Shown here piece after piece: positions 17,551 to 32,500 of a stretch of 64,000 bases of DNA. Location: positions 32,887 through 96,886 of the forward strand of contig CACZCZ010000006.1 in assembly GCA_902779845.1 (NCBI GenBank), given 5' to 3'. A model generated the notes under the pieces. The model had not been told where the DNA came from, made no database searches, and was given only the letters and a program-made list of their open reading frames with translations. Source of the DNA: an uncultured Bacteroidales bacterium. GTDB lineage: Bacteria; Bacteroidota; Bacteroidia; Bacteroidales; Bacteroidaceae. A program made the translations under genes and the position numbers. Position 1 is the first letter of the stretch; every line of letters begins with the position of its first letter.

Positions 17551-20500
17551 ATGAAAGTTTACGGTAAGTTTACAGACATGTTTAAGTACGTTATCAAGAG
17601 AACAAACGTTCTCCGCAACATATTCTTTTCACTGACTCTGATGACCCTCGGAGCTTCGGGGGCGTGGGCGCAGACCGACTTTTCGGGAGTGTATTATATT
17701 GCCAATGAGGCCAATCATGCTGATGCTACTATTAACACACACTGGTACTTGGTACCAGGAGCGGATCCGCAACAACCTCACTATGCTGATGCATATTTTA
17801 GCAACGAATATTGCAGTAAAAATGGTAAAGGAGATTATAAAACATCCTATGGTGACCCTGAAAAGCCTTTCCTTACCACTTATCAGACCAATCGAGACCT
17901 GAATTCCATCTGGATGATTAGTTCTGCTGGCGATGGGTCTTATTATATCAAACATGTCAAAACGGGCTATTACGTTATCTATGAGCCGCCTTACAAGGAT
18001 GCAATCCAACGTAAGTCTATGCACCTTGAAAGTACAGAGACTCCGGGAGATAATGCCAAGTTTACCATCACTGGTAGCCTGAGCGGTCCTATCAATATCA
18101 GCCCTAAGAGCATCACTTCCGGTAATAGGTTCTTCAACCCTGCAACAGGAGAGGGAAACCGTCCTTATTACTATGGTCCTTCAGGAGATTACTTCCACGA
18201 TGGTATGATTGGACTTTGGAGTGCTAGTAATGGTAATTCCCAATGGTATTTTGAGGAAACCGCGATTCCCCCTACCATCACCTACGATGAAGAAACAGGT
18301 AAAGCAACGATTACCTCTGTAACGGGTACAACAATTCACTATACATTGGATGGTAATGACCCAACGGCTGGCAGCACAACATATTCAGAAGCTGTTTCTA
18401 TGGATGCAGGTAATACTATCAAGGCCATCGCCGTAGATGGAGAAAACAACACCTCTCTTGTTGTCTCGATGACCTTGAAGAACTATACTTATCATATTTT
18501 GAATAAGGCAGGAGATGTAGCCATTACACATACTTTGGCTCAGCCTGTCGGCAAGCCCTTTACGAACTCCTATACCGATATCCCTGCTGCCATCCGCAGC
18601 CCCTATCTGGCCGGTGAGGAAGTGAAATTCTATAATAGGTCAGCAGCCTCGGATCAGTATGAGATTCACGCGACGAATTCAACTGATGACAACATCTGGG
18701 TGACCTATACCACAACTCTTCTGAAGGATAAGTTCCTGCACCTGCGTGGTGCTCGTGCTTTGAACGTTACGCTGAAGGGTGATTACATCTCTGATAGCGG
18801 AACTAATGGAAGCGGTGCTTTTGCACACAAATCCAGTCCTACCGATGATGAGAAGGCATCCAGTAGCTACCTCTGGTATTTCTCCGGAAATGATCCTTAC
18901 GCTATTGAGATCAAGAATGCCGCAACGAACAACTATTGGGGATATGACACCCCTTCCGGGACATCGGCCTCACTCACGTTAGTGAGCGAATCAGCCAAAA
19001 AGAAGTTTATCCTGATGTCAGGAAGTATAGACCCCTCAAGCGGCACCACCTACGAACGGATGGAACTGATGGCCGCTACGAGCGATGCCAACTATTACCG
19101 CGTTAAGCGAACAGACGACAACTTCAGCATCGACAATGTGACCGCTACGGGGGATGGCTCCCTGCAGGTACTCGCCTACCCCAACAGCTCTTCTATCACC
19201 TACAATTTGATTGACAAGGCCGGCAAGGTGCTACTGGAGGTCACCAGTAAGTCTGAATCAGTGGATCTGCCCGATGGTTTCAAAAGTCCGCTGGTAGATG
19301 AATATCAATATTGGAAATCGAGCGCCTTCAATATAGAAGGCGACACCTATACGCTCAAGGAAAGCCCTGAGGAGTCCGACAAGATCAAGACCATCACGGA
19401 CGCTACAGACGGCGTCATCTATGTCACCTATAGGGTCAATAACAGAGTCCTTTTCGATGAAACCGATGACGATGCCGTAGGTTCAATCGCATATCGACTC
19501 CAATTCATCAATGGTGAGAGTTTCCAGCAGGAGAATGGTAAGGACGGTGTGATGGCCTCGCCTCAAAAAGCCGTATATCCCTACTCCAATGGCGATGCCA
19601 TGCTGTATGTCTATGGTAAGGAGCAATGGGACACGCAGTTGGCATCAGGTGCCAGCACCCGTAACCGTTGGCTGTGGTATGTCGTCAGCCCCAACAGCGA
19701 CCCCTACCACGTGAAGATTATGAGCAACTCCGCTCAAGCCAGCAGTCATAACTACTTCCGCACTTACGTGGTGAACTATGGCGGCAGCAATCATGTGGTG
19801 ACAGGTGTGACCACGAAGAACGAAGCCGTAGATAGCGAACACGACAACCAGCTTCCCACGGAATATATGGTGCTGACAGGCCAAGACGGACACTGCAAAC
19901 TGGTGACGCTGAACACCATCGATGACGGCACTACCACCGAGCGCCGCACGGTGACCAGCTTCGAGCAGTACTGGAAGAACAACCCCACGACGCAGAACCT
20001 GCTGGGAGCTTCTTCGGTCACCTCCACAGAAAGTGTGGATGATGCCGGTATAGTACTCACCTCAGCACAACAGTCGCTATTGCCAAGCAACTGGCATACC
20101 TATCAGGCATGGGCAAATGCTGCCCCATGGACATCTTGGAGTGACGGTGGAGGCGGAAGCGGAAAGAAATACCACAACAAGCACCACTGGTTCCAGACCA
20201 TCAACATGGCCACCGTCGCAGGCTCACAAGGTGAATTTGAGTTCGTGGAGACATCCCTTGAGCCCCAGGTGATCCTGCTTGATAAGCATGGCTGGGAGAT
20301 TATGCGTAAGCCACTGTCCCAAACTGACGAATTGCGCAAGTACGACAGTCCGATGGTAAAGGAGTACCATTGGTATCCCACAGCCACGAAGGCTGCCGGC
20401 TATCATAAATATACGGTCGATGTCGATAATCCGGGAATCCAGGTTTATTACTCCTATGAAGATGGCGGAAAGACCAAGTGGGCGCCGCTAAATGAGACTT

Positions 20501-23500
20501 ACACACATACCTCTACGACGTTGGCCGATAGCCCCTATGACCATATTAATTCCACGGAACATTCGGGGTGGGAAGAGCAGCCCGCCAGCGTGAAGACGGA
20601 CTTCTACGTCACCTACGACGTGGATGAGACCTATGAGAGGCTATATACCGGAGCCGCCAGGAAAGAGAATGTAAAACCAGCGGCCTTCCTGGTCCAGTTG
20701 GGAGACAACTACGCCAAAATTGACGGTACCTCTTTAGGGATCGAAACGACTTTGCCGGACCCCATTACCGAAAACATGCAATGGTATCTGAGGACCAACT
20801 TCGACATTGACCGAGAGATGGGTTATCTCTATGCCGGTCAAACGGGTGCACAGGATGATGCGTTGCCAAAGGATGATACCGAGGCGGCCTACTTTAGTGC
20901 CGGTCAGAACGGTTTTGACCCGTACAATGTGCAGATCCAGAGCGTGGAGAACAACTTTTATTATTTCACCACCCCCGCCACAGATTCTCAACTTACCGGC
21001 GGTTCCTGGGAGGGCACATCCACGGATTTGACATTGGAGAACCTCAGTTTTGATCACCAGCACCCCGAAGGCTACGACCAAACCACGCTGAACATCACCA
21101 ACGCCACGTTCATAGTGGTCAAGGATGCCGGCGGCCGTTGGCTGCTGATGCCCCGTTTCGACAATACGAAGGTGGTGAACTCCCTGACAGCGCCACGATT
21201 GGCAGCGGCCAATGCAGCCGAACACAACCCCCTTACCTTCACCCCGAGTCCTAAGTTTATTCACTATGGTGATGAGCTATCCTCCTTGAATGGTCAATAC
21301 ATCTTGGCAGCGGACTTCGATTTCACGAAGAAATCTGATGGCACTTCATTTAACTTCCAGTCCTTGGGTTCTGGAAGCGCGCCCTTCACCGGTTCCATTG
21401 ATGGCGGCGGCCACACATTCACCTGGCTCTCTGTACCTCTGTTGGCCTACGCGGATGGCGCCATTGTCAAGAATCTCATATTAGATAATGTAAGAATAAG
21501 TAACGCCGAAGACGTGCCCAATGTGGGCGCCATTGCTGCCAACGCCACAGGCAAGACACGCATCTACAACTGTGGCGTGCTGGCTTCGGAAAGTACTATA
21601 GCAAAAGGTGCTGATGGCTATGACAAGATTACGTCATGTAGCAGCACCGTTGGCGGCAGCGGATATGTCGGCGGCCTGGTAGGTCTGCTTGACGGCGAGG
21701 CACGTGTGATTAATTGCTATAGCTATGCCGACATCACAAGTGGTACTGAAGTAGGCGGCATCGTAGGGCACAACAATGTAGCAACAGCAAGCAACAACCT
21801 CAAGACCATGGTCTTCGCCTGCATGTTCTATGGCAATATCGCTGATGCTTGTGGTAACAAGGCCCCAATCTACAACGGAACAGTGATTTCGAACGTGGAC
21901 AATGGCGTAGGCAACTTCAACTACTTCCGCTCAGACGCCCCTTGGGCACAGGATCAGGATAATATCGACACCCCGAACTCCGCCTTGATGGCTGAGGACC
22001 GTTTCCTGCAGCGCTTTGAGTTCTTCCGCCTGTTGCTGAACAGCCAGCGCGAGTTGGCAGCGTGGTGGGTCACGGGCGAAATGGGCCGGAAGGACGAAAT
22101 GAAAAAATGGGTCTTGGAGACGGCTGATAGAACCATCGACAAGCCCATGCCCTACCCTGTGCTGAAGGCACAAGATCAGTATCCCTCCATCATCAACTAT
22201 GATGCCGAGCATGCCACGACAACAACGGAGCGCAACAAGGGTGGCAAGTTAGGAACCCTGACGGTGAACATACAGATGGGCAACGGCAAAGTCTTTGGTG
22301 CGCCTGCTGGTGCTGAGATTAAGACCACTCCGCTCACGCTGAACATCACGGACAAGGATCCCGACCATTTCAACTTCAACTATAACAAGGTACAGCTACC
22401 TTACTACAATGACGTAGGCACGAAGAACTATAGTAAAGCCGGTGGTACAGACAACACCTCCCGTGTGGTGACAGGCTGGAAAATTGTCAGCATCACGGGC
22501 GGCAATCCCGGCACTTTCACAGCCGCCGATGAATGGGGGGGCTACAACTTTGCCGACCGCCATTGCACCGACAAGGACCTGTATTCCGTCAGCGGCCGCA
22601 TCTTCAACCAGGGTGCCTACTGGGATGTTCCCGAAGGAGTCACGGCAATCACCATTGAACCCTACTGGGCTAAAGCGGCCTACGTGGCTGATGCCTACCC
22701 CGATGTGGTGTATAATCAAGGCATGACCTCTTCCAAGGATGTACCCAACGTCGGTAATGGACAGAAATACACGAACGGTGGGATCTATCCCATCGCAGGG
22801 GAAAACCAGACAGTCTATACATCGATAGCCAACGCCTCTAATGCTCTTTCAGCCACATCAAACACCGTCTATGATTATGCTGTTGTGCTTGTGGGTAATG
22901 TCCACCAATATACTGGAAAAGACGCAGTCATCGGCGGAGACAAAAAATACACCGTTACGACCATTGACCTTGATCATGACAATGAGCCGGACTATTCGTT
23001 CATGATGCGCGATGACGGCCGTGGTGTCATCCATCCTTTACGATGGGATTTCCTGAACATCGTAGGTCTTGGTATGGCGCAGAAATCGACGGGTGCAAAG
23101 GGTAGTTATAACCTGGGTATTCTGATTCCTAAAGGATGGTTCGAAAGTACCAACACCTCGCTCTTCCGTGTCACCCAGTTTGAATATGAGCACAGCAGCA
23201 AAGCAGCTACTGACGCACTCATCGTCCAAGGCGGTGTTATGGAGCAATGGGTGAGCAATAACCAGAAAGGCACATCGAATAAGATACCCTATATCCATGT
23301 CGGCGGTAATGTATGGTTCAAGGAATTCCACACAGGCTGTCACCAAGATAAATCAATCGCTACTTTGCACTCCCCCATTTCGGTGACGGGTGGCGACTAC
23401 GATGAGTTCTACCTCACAGGCCTTTATCGAGGCGATGTGACCAGTAAAGGTGACAATGCCGAATGCTACATCAACGGTGGCCGCTTTGGCATCGTATGCG

Positions 23501-26500
23501 GTGCTGGCATGGAAGGCATCGGCAATAACAATGGTGCCAACAACACAGGTAACATCTCCTGGCTCATCCAGAACGCAGACATCCGTGAGTTCTACGCCGG
23601 TGGCCTCAACGCAGCCAAGCCGGTAACGGGCAACCTCAGCACCACCATCACAAACAGCTACGTAGGTATCTTCTGCGGTGGCCCCAAGTTCGGCGACATG
23701 AGTGCCGGAAAGACCGTCCACACAACGGCTACAGGTTGTACCTTTGGCACCTATTTCGGAGCAGGCTACGGTGGTAATTCATATAGCCGATTGGCTCCGA
23801 AAAACCATAACAGCATCACCAACTTCCCTCATAATGATAAAGATGCAGGTAACCATGCTTCTTGGAACGCTTGGTTGGCAGCCTATTATAAGCAGGATTA
23901 TAGTTCTGAGTATGGAGGTGTCTCTACTCAGTACACGTATCAATTCCTACCGATGTCTGATAATAATACCAATGTGGCTCGTATCCTTGTAGATTACGTT
24001 AAATTCTCATTGGCTACTACACGCGATGTTACCTCCGACCTCACGGGTTGCATCGTGACCGGCAACTTCTATGGCGGCGGCAGCTTAGGTAAGGTTGATG
24101 GCAATGTCACCTCCACGCTGACGGATTGCACCTTGAATGGGGATGCGTTCGGCGCGGGCTTCTCGGGTTCTCTGCCGGAAGTGGAGGTTGACAGTATCGG
24201 TTTCAGAGTAGAACCTTATTACTATGATAAATTCGGTACCTACCGCAAAGGTGTGAAAGGCGTGACCACGACCTACACATGGAGCCATCGGGATGTCGTC
24301 AACAATACTGCTTCAGCTATTGACAAAACCAATCATATCCTCTACACTCCTGAGGATCTGACAACCCTCGGAACAGTGGCTGGCACAGCCACCCTGAACA
24401 TTGAAGGGACGACGACCGTAGCCGGCAATGTGTATGGCGGTGGTGAGTCAAGCGATGTCACCGATAAGAAAGGCGAGAAAGAAGCTGCTGTGGTTGTCAA
24501 TGTCAATAGTGGTACCATCAGCCACGATGTCTATGGCGGCGGTAAGGGTGAGACAACAACTGTCAGCGGTAACATAACCGTGAACATCGGTGCCAAGAGT
24601 GGCGAGGCTCCAAGTGTCACCTACACGGGTAACGGCACTGTGAACGGTGATGTCTATGGCGGCTCGGCCCTCGGCAATGTCAACGCAACGAAGGAAGCTG
24701 GCTACGACTACGAGACAGATCCCAATGCCAATATTGCTGCAACAGCAGGCAAGGCGACACTGGTCAACATCTATGGCGGAACGGTAAATGGTAACGTCTT
24801 CGGTGGCGGCCGTGGTGCTTTGGCAGTAGGTACGTCAGGCAATCCCGGCTATAAGCCTGCGATTGATGCCCGCAACTTCACCAATACCGCCATTACCATG
24901 GAAGGCGGAACCGTCAACACGGCCGTCTATGGTGGTAGCAATATCAATGGTGTGCTGAAGGGTTCCTCCACGGTCACGATTATCGGCGGTACGGTGGGAA
25001 CGGCTCCGACATTAGAGAAGCCTACTATTACCAATGTTGTCTTCGGTGGTGGCTTTGGTGAGCCCACGCTGGTGAATGGCGATGTGACGGTGAATATCGG
25101 CACCTCTGGCCTGGAATCAAGCGGTGCCATCCTCAACGGTAACATCTATGGCGGTGGTGCGCTGGGTAATGTGAATACCAGCAAGCCCGCAAGTGAACTC
25201 GTCTTTGATCCCTCAAAGAAGGTGAATGTCAACCTGTATAAAGGCACCATCCACGGCAATGTCTATGGTGGCGGTCTGGGACAACAGGCGAAGGACGCTG
25301 TCCTTTATGAAAATGTTACGGAGTATAATACTGCTAAAGGCACATCTTTAGATGCGGCTGCTTTTGCCGCATTATCTGATGCAGAAAAGACAAAGACTGA
25401 AGCAGAGTCAGCCGTTGAGGCCTATGTGGGCGGTGATGTCAAAGTCTTGTTGGATGGCGCAACCCTCACCTACTCCGTCCCGAATCCGAAAACAGGACAG
25501 GTCTTCGGTGGAAATAACCTCAATGGTACACCTAAGGGCCATATCCTGGTTCATGTAAAACGGACGGTTCCCGTAGAAGGACAGACTTATGATGTAGCTG
25601 CCGTCTATGGTGGCGGTAACGAGGCCGACTACAATCCCACGAACGACGACTATGCCGAGGTGGTGATTGAAGGCTGTTCCGTCACCAGCATTCAAGAGGT
25701 CTATGGCGGTGGTAATGCCGCAGCTGTGCCAGCCACGGAGGTATGGGTTCTGGCTGCAAAGAAGATTGAGAACCTCTTTGGTGGTGGTAACGGTGTCTTG
25801 GGCGCCGACCACGCAGCTCACGTAGGTTTCCATCGTAATGACGACCTTACCAAGAGCGACTATGCCAACGGTTCTGGTAAGACTTTTGTCAACTTAGTCG
25901 GCGGTACGATTCAGAATGTTTTTGGTGGAAGTAACAGTAACGGTGATATCCGTGAAGGCGCCAATATCTTGATGCCCAAGCAATCGGATTATGCCGGGAC
26001 TGCCGTCTTGAACAGCCCCGAGAGCTGTACGCTGAACGTCGAGCATATCTATGGCGGCGGTAAGAACGCCGACATGAGCGGCGGCACCAACATCGTCCTG
26101 GGCTGTATGCCGGATGAATGGATTGGCGAGATCTATGCCGGTGCACAGAACGCGGATGTAACCGGTGATGTCAGCCTGACCATCACCAGCGGAAAGTTCT
26201 ATCGCGTCTTTGGCGGTAACAAGGACGGCGGAATGCTGAAAGGTTCCATCAAGGTAAATATCGAGGAAACGGGCGAGTGTGACGTTCCTATTGTGATTGG
26301 CGAACTCTATGGCGGCGGTAATCTGGCCGGTTACTCCATCTATGGCTACAAGAATACCGGCACGATAGAAGCCCCCGTCTGGGTGCCTCGGACCAAAGCC
26401 GAATACAACACGTGGTATGCTAGTTTGTCTGAAGAGGATAAGGCTAAGCCAGAGAACCAGCCCTATGACAATCCGCAGTTGAATGTTCGTGCCTTCACAA

Positions 26501-29500
26501 GCATCGGTAAGATATTCGGTGGAGGCTTCCAGGCTCTGATGATTGCAGACCCACAGGTGGACATTGATGTGGTGAAGGGAAGTCATGCCGCTACGGCACG
26601 TGCTGAAGAAACAATAGAGAATGTTCCTATTAAGAAAAAGAATGAGTCAACTGGCGAAATTGAAGATGCTACGATAACCCTTCATTTCCCTGCACACGAA
26701 GAAAATAAGATTGGTGCCATCGAGCATGTCTTCGGCGGCGGTAATCTGGCTGAGGTCATCGGTGATGCCACCGTAAACATCGGCACCGAGACGACAGCCG
26801 TCTTCATTACGGAACCGAAGCATCTGGGCACTAAGGGCACGGATTATACAGAGCGCGGAGACGGCAAGTTCGAGGCCACCGTTGAAGGTGCCATCATCAC
26901 GGGTAGCGTCTATGGCGGCGGTAATGAAGCAAACATCGACGGTAATACGCAGGTGAACATCTGTGCGAAGTGGAACGAGGACAATACGAAATACCAGCGT
27001 GTCGCTCCGGGCACTGCCGGTGTCAGCATTGCCCAGGATGTGTTTGGTGCCGGTAAGGGTATCGATACCGATGCCACCACGGCGCTGGTATCTGGCAACA
27101 CCACCATTGTGATGATGGACGGTGAGGTCAAGCAGAGCGTCTATGGCGGCGGTCAGCTGTCACAGGTGGGCCACGACACGAATATTCTTATCGGTGGTGG
27201 TACGATCGGTAAGAACAAAGAGGGAGATATTTATTACGGCGGTGCCACTTGGGGCAATGTCTATGGTGCCGGCCTCGGTAGTGAATCAGGTGTAGGATTC
27301 GGTCTTGTGAAGGGCAATACCAACATCACTATTCAGAACACAATGGATGGTGAGACCCTTGTTAGTTCACCAACCATCTACCATAATATATATGGTGGCG
27401 GTGCATTGGCATCAGTGGGTGACTTTACCTTTGATGGGACAACGGGCCTACCCAACGGACTTAATCCCGAAAATACGAATACGGGTAAGGCTACCCTCAT
27501 CATCTCTGGCGGTACCATTGGTATCGACGGCCACGAAAACGGTATGGTCTTCGGTTCATCGCGAGGCTTGATTGACGCTCCTAAAACCATCTACGATAAG
27601 TTGGCATGGGTGTATGACACAGATGTTGAGATTGGTGCAGAAGGTGCAGCAACCGGCCCCACCCTCCATGGTTCACTCTATGGTGGTGGTGAGAACGGTC
27701 ATGTCTTGAATGATGCTTCTGTAACCATGATTATCGGTACGGTTGGTAATCCTGCCGAATTCTATGCTTATCGCGGTAATGTCTATGGTGCCGGTTGCGG
27801 TACGGATATGTATTATTCATCCACCATTCCAGATGGGCATACAGTCCACGATGGTGCGGGTGACAAATACAATCCCTTAGCTGGTTTTGTGGGCCATAAT
27901 GCCTCCGTCACCATCAATGGCGGTAATGTGGCCAACAACGTTTATGGTGCCGGTTCCATGGGTAAGGTCGGAGGTAGCACCTCTGTCATCATCAATACCA
28001 ATGGTGCTATTGGTGTCGAAGGTGCTCCTGAAGGTGGTAATGTCTATGGTGCAGCCCGTGGTGAGCTGGATCTTACTGGAAAGATTCCAGATGGATATCA
28101 AGCCGACGACTTCTCTTCTGTCACCAGTTCTTCCGTCACACTCACGAAGGGTACCGTCAGGGGTAGCCTCTATGGCGGTGGTAAGGCCGGTGTCGTACAT
28201 GGTCCTGTGACGGTCAACCTGAATGGCGGCACCGTAGAACACGATGCCTACGGCGGCGGTGCTTTGGCCAAGGCCAATACGCAATATCATGCAACAGAAC
28301 ATCCTGATTATATCACCACTGTCAACTTGGGTAACTCAACTCAAGGTTCCAACATCGTTGGCAACCTCTACGGTGGTGGTCTGGGACAGCTGGCAGCAGA
28401 TGCAGTGCTATATGCTGATGAGACCGAGTATAATGCTGCTAAAGGAACATCTTTAGATGCGGCTGCTTTTGCGGCATTGTCTGTTGCCGAGAAGACGAAG
28501 ACTCCTGCCAAGACCAACGTAGAAGCCGATGTCAAGGGTCCCATCACGGTGACGGTCACCAAGGGCTTGGCCACGAATGTGTTCGGATGTAACAACGTCA
28601 ACGGTTCGCCGCAGAGCACAGTGACGGTGAACATCAATGGCACGGATGCGCCCGATGATGTCACCCGCCCCTTACCGATTCGCAATGTCTATGGCGGCGG
28701 TAATATGGCGGCATATACCTATACGGACAGCAGTCATCCCCAGAACCTGCAAGTCAATATCACTGGCGGCACCATGGACAATGTCTTCGGCGGCGGCCTC
28801 AGCGCTGATGTGTATGGCGGTATCAATGTCAATGTCAGCGGCGGCACCATCAAGAATGATGTCTATGGCGGCGGTGCGCTGGCTAATACGAATACGGGGA
28901 ACACGTTAGAAGCAGCAGGAAATAATACCAACTACTATTTCGAGGTCAAACATCTTAAATACGTGGAAGATGATGCAGAAAAAGCTTCCAGTGTGGTTGG
29001 ATATTATGAAGATGCTGCAGGCAACACCCCCACTACTGACGACAAGGCCCACAGTGGAAAGACCTATTATAAGCAAACCATCCTGTCGGCAAAAGCTCAT
29101 CGTGACGTAACCAGCGGTACAACATATAAAACTATAGTTTCACTTACTGGTGGTGTCATCGGTAATGCCTACGGTGGCGGCTTAGGACAACTGACAGCCG
29201 GAGGTGCTACAACAGGCGAAGGAGCCGTTCAGGCTATGGTTTATGGAGATGTTGATGTTACGGTGAACGGCGCGGCATTTACTGCCGTCGTAGAGCCATC
29301 TGCAAAGAATGCGCCTGTCACTGGTCGTGTATTTGGATGTAACAACATCAATGGTACACCCAAGGGAAGCGTAACGGTTAGGGTCAACTCCACCAGACGA
29401 ATTGACGGTGGCAACCACACCTTAGGTGATTTTGAGATTCAGGGTGTCTATGGTGGCGGAAACCTTTCTGATTACGCCCCTGAAACGTATGATAAAGACA

Positions 29501-32500
29501 CCGAATTCGGCCAAAGGTCAAGAGTGATTATCGATGGCTGTGAGGAAACCAGCATATCCAAGGTCTATGGTGGTGGTAATGCTGCCGTGGTCCCCTACAC
29601 CGACGTTACCATCGAGGGCGCTTTTGAAATCGGTTATGTCTTCGGTGGCGGTAATGGTGGTGATATGATTTATAAGAATGGGACCTGGATAGATAATACT
29701 GGTGCTGATGTCCCCGGCTATACGCATGTCCTGCTGAAAGGCGGTACGATTGGTCAGGCTTTTGGAGGCAGTGACTCCAGAGGTTCTGTTGGCGGCTCTG
29801 AGATTCTACAAGAAACTGGAGGCAGCTGCCCCTTGCGCCTTGTGAACCTGTATGGTGCCGGTAATGGTGAAGAGGCATCATCTGTAGGAGATATCACCGT
29901 GGATGTGTCTGGTTGCGGTGAGTATAGCGAGATCCAGAATGTCTTTGGTGGTTCTTATAAGGCAAATATTACTGGTAGTGTTACCTTGAATATCAAGAGT
30001 GGTATCTTTACCTCTGTCTATGGCGGTAACGACCGTATGGGTAGTATTGGCGGTAACATCACCATCAACATTGAAGAAACGGACAACTGCGATAAACCTA
30101 TTATCATCCAGAACCTCTATGGAGGTTGTTATCAAACGCCATATCCAGGTGCAAATGCAAGGACATATAAAGGAAGTGGCGATGTAAAGGATGATGCTAA
30201 TTACAATCCGTTCACAAGCGGTAAGTTAACTGTCAATGTCAAGTCTGCTACGCGTATCGACAAGATCTATGGCGGTAGTGAAGAAGGAGACGTTACTGGG
30301 GAGACGGAAATAAACATCAATATGATAAAAGGCTCCATGAGCGGCCATTCCGGTGTCACCCTTCCCAGCTATTATGCTGAAACGGGAGCCTCGATTCCCG
30401 GAAATATCACTGTCGCCCCCGCCATGGGGTGGATTGAGGCACACGTGTATTTCCCAACACCTGCAGAAAGTGCTGCTGGAAGAGAGAGGTCATCTGTAGA
30501 AGGATATTATACAAAAGATGTCTTTACTGTAGCATCAGGAACTGCTGAAGCCGAGGTCACCTATTATGAGTTGAACGATGGTGATTATACCCCAGTATCT
30601 CCTACACCTTCTGTAGGTGCAGACGTATCCAGCTACTACACAAAATCAGAAGGTGAATACGTTCGTGTTTCGGGTAGTGCAAAGAAAGGATACACCTATT
30701 ACAAACAGGTAGTACAGGGTACGATTGCAGATAGAATTGGAACCATCGGTGATGTCTTCGGTGGTGGTAATCTTGGTAAGGTGACTGGCAACACCACTAT
30801 CAATATCGGAACTGCCACATCGGTCACTATGAATACTGAAACTGATAATCCTGACACCGACGATATTGATGAAAGAGTTCACACCGTTCTGGGTGCTGAT
30901 ATCACGGGTGATGTCTTCTGTGGCGGTAATCAAGCAGATGTCACAGGTAATACCAATCTTAATATCGGTGTAACGTATAATGAGGCGAATTCAAGGTATG
31001 AAGCCGTAGCCGAGGGCACCGAGAAGGTCAAGATTGCCGGTGATGTTTTCGGCGGCGGTAAAGGTATTGCAGACTCCTTCAGATGTGACAAAGGCATGAT
31101 TGGTGTCGTGGATACGAATACTGGTGCCCCCGAAGACAGCGACAAAGGAACGCATGTCCGCATCGGTAACGGTACCATCGGCAACGGCACGAAAGGAGGT
31201 AACGTCTATGGCGGTGGTAAGGTTGGCCGCGTAGAATTCCACACAAATGTCACCGTAGGCTATGCTTACGGTGCTACGAGTGAACCTGAGATCAAGGGCA
31301 ATGTATTCGGTGCCGGTCAGGGCGTGAGCACACATGGCTACGCTGCTCTGGTGCGTGGTAATACGACGGTCACCGTTGACGGCAATGCCAAGATAGGAAA
31401 GAGCGTCTATGGCGGTGGCGAGATAGCTTCCGTTGGTAGATATACCGTTGCACAGACGGCAGAAGAAGCTGCTGCTCATGGCGTAGAAATCGGAATGCCC
31501 TATTCACTGGCCAACAGTGGCAGCGGTATTTGTACCGTCACGGTAGGAGGCGATGCAGAGATTGGTCCCAACAGCATGACGATGCCGACCTTCACCGGAC
31601 ATGTCTTCGGTGGCGGTAAGGGTGTCCTGCCCTATGAGGGCTTTGTGGAACCCAATAAGCCTTGGCGTATATTACCTTCTGGCACCACGGAATATTATTC
31701 TGATGAAGACAGCTACCTGAAATATGTGGAGACGCTGGCGTTAGCCACCCAAACCGATGTGACCATCGGTGGCAATGCCTTCGTCAAGGGTTCCGTCTAT
31801 GGCGGTAGTGAGAACGGTATCGTGCAGCACGATACACACGTGCTGATAGCAGGCGGTCAGATTGGTTGTGGTAAGAATACCACAGTACGTCATCCTGACG
31901 GAGTCTGGGCTGCGGACTATACTCCAACAGCAGAGACTGATTTGGAGTGTGCAAGCTGGGGATACGGTCTGGCTGCATCAGCTGCTGACAAGTTTGCTCC
32001 TTACGATAAATATGCCAACGAAGCAGGCTATGATTCCAAGGGAGGTAGAACTACTGGTGACGACGGCCACACCTATTACGGCAACGTGTATGGCGGCGGC
32101 TCGGGTAAAGACCCGTACAAGCCAGGTAAGTGGCACCGCAAGGCCGGCCTTGTAGCCGGCAACACTCAGGTCGATATCACCGGCGGTCACATCCTGACCA
32201 GCATGTATGGTGGCAACGAGATGACCGACATGGGTCTCTACTCTAATGATCCTGATCATGGTACACCTACAGTTCCTGTATCAGGAGGTAAGTGCACGAT
32301 TAACATGGTGGGCGGTACCCTCGGTGTGCCTCGCACCGTGGCTCGTATGATAGCGCATCCCGTGACCTGTTACCTCTTCGGAGCAGGTAAGGGCGACCCG
32401 CGCACTTTCTTCAACACATGGACCAATGTCATTGAAACCGAAGTGAACATCTCGGGTACTGCCCGCATCTATGGCTCAACATTCGGTGGAGGTGAGGACG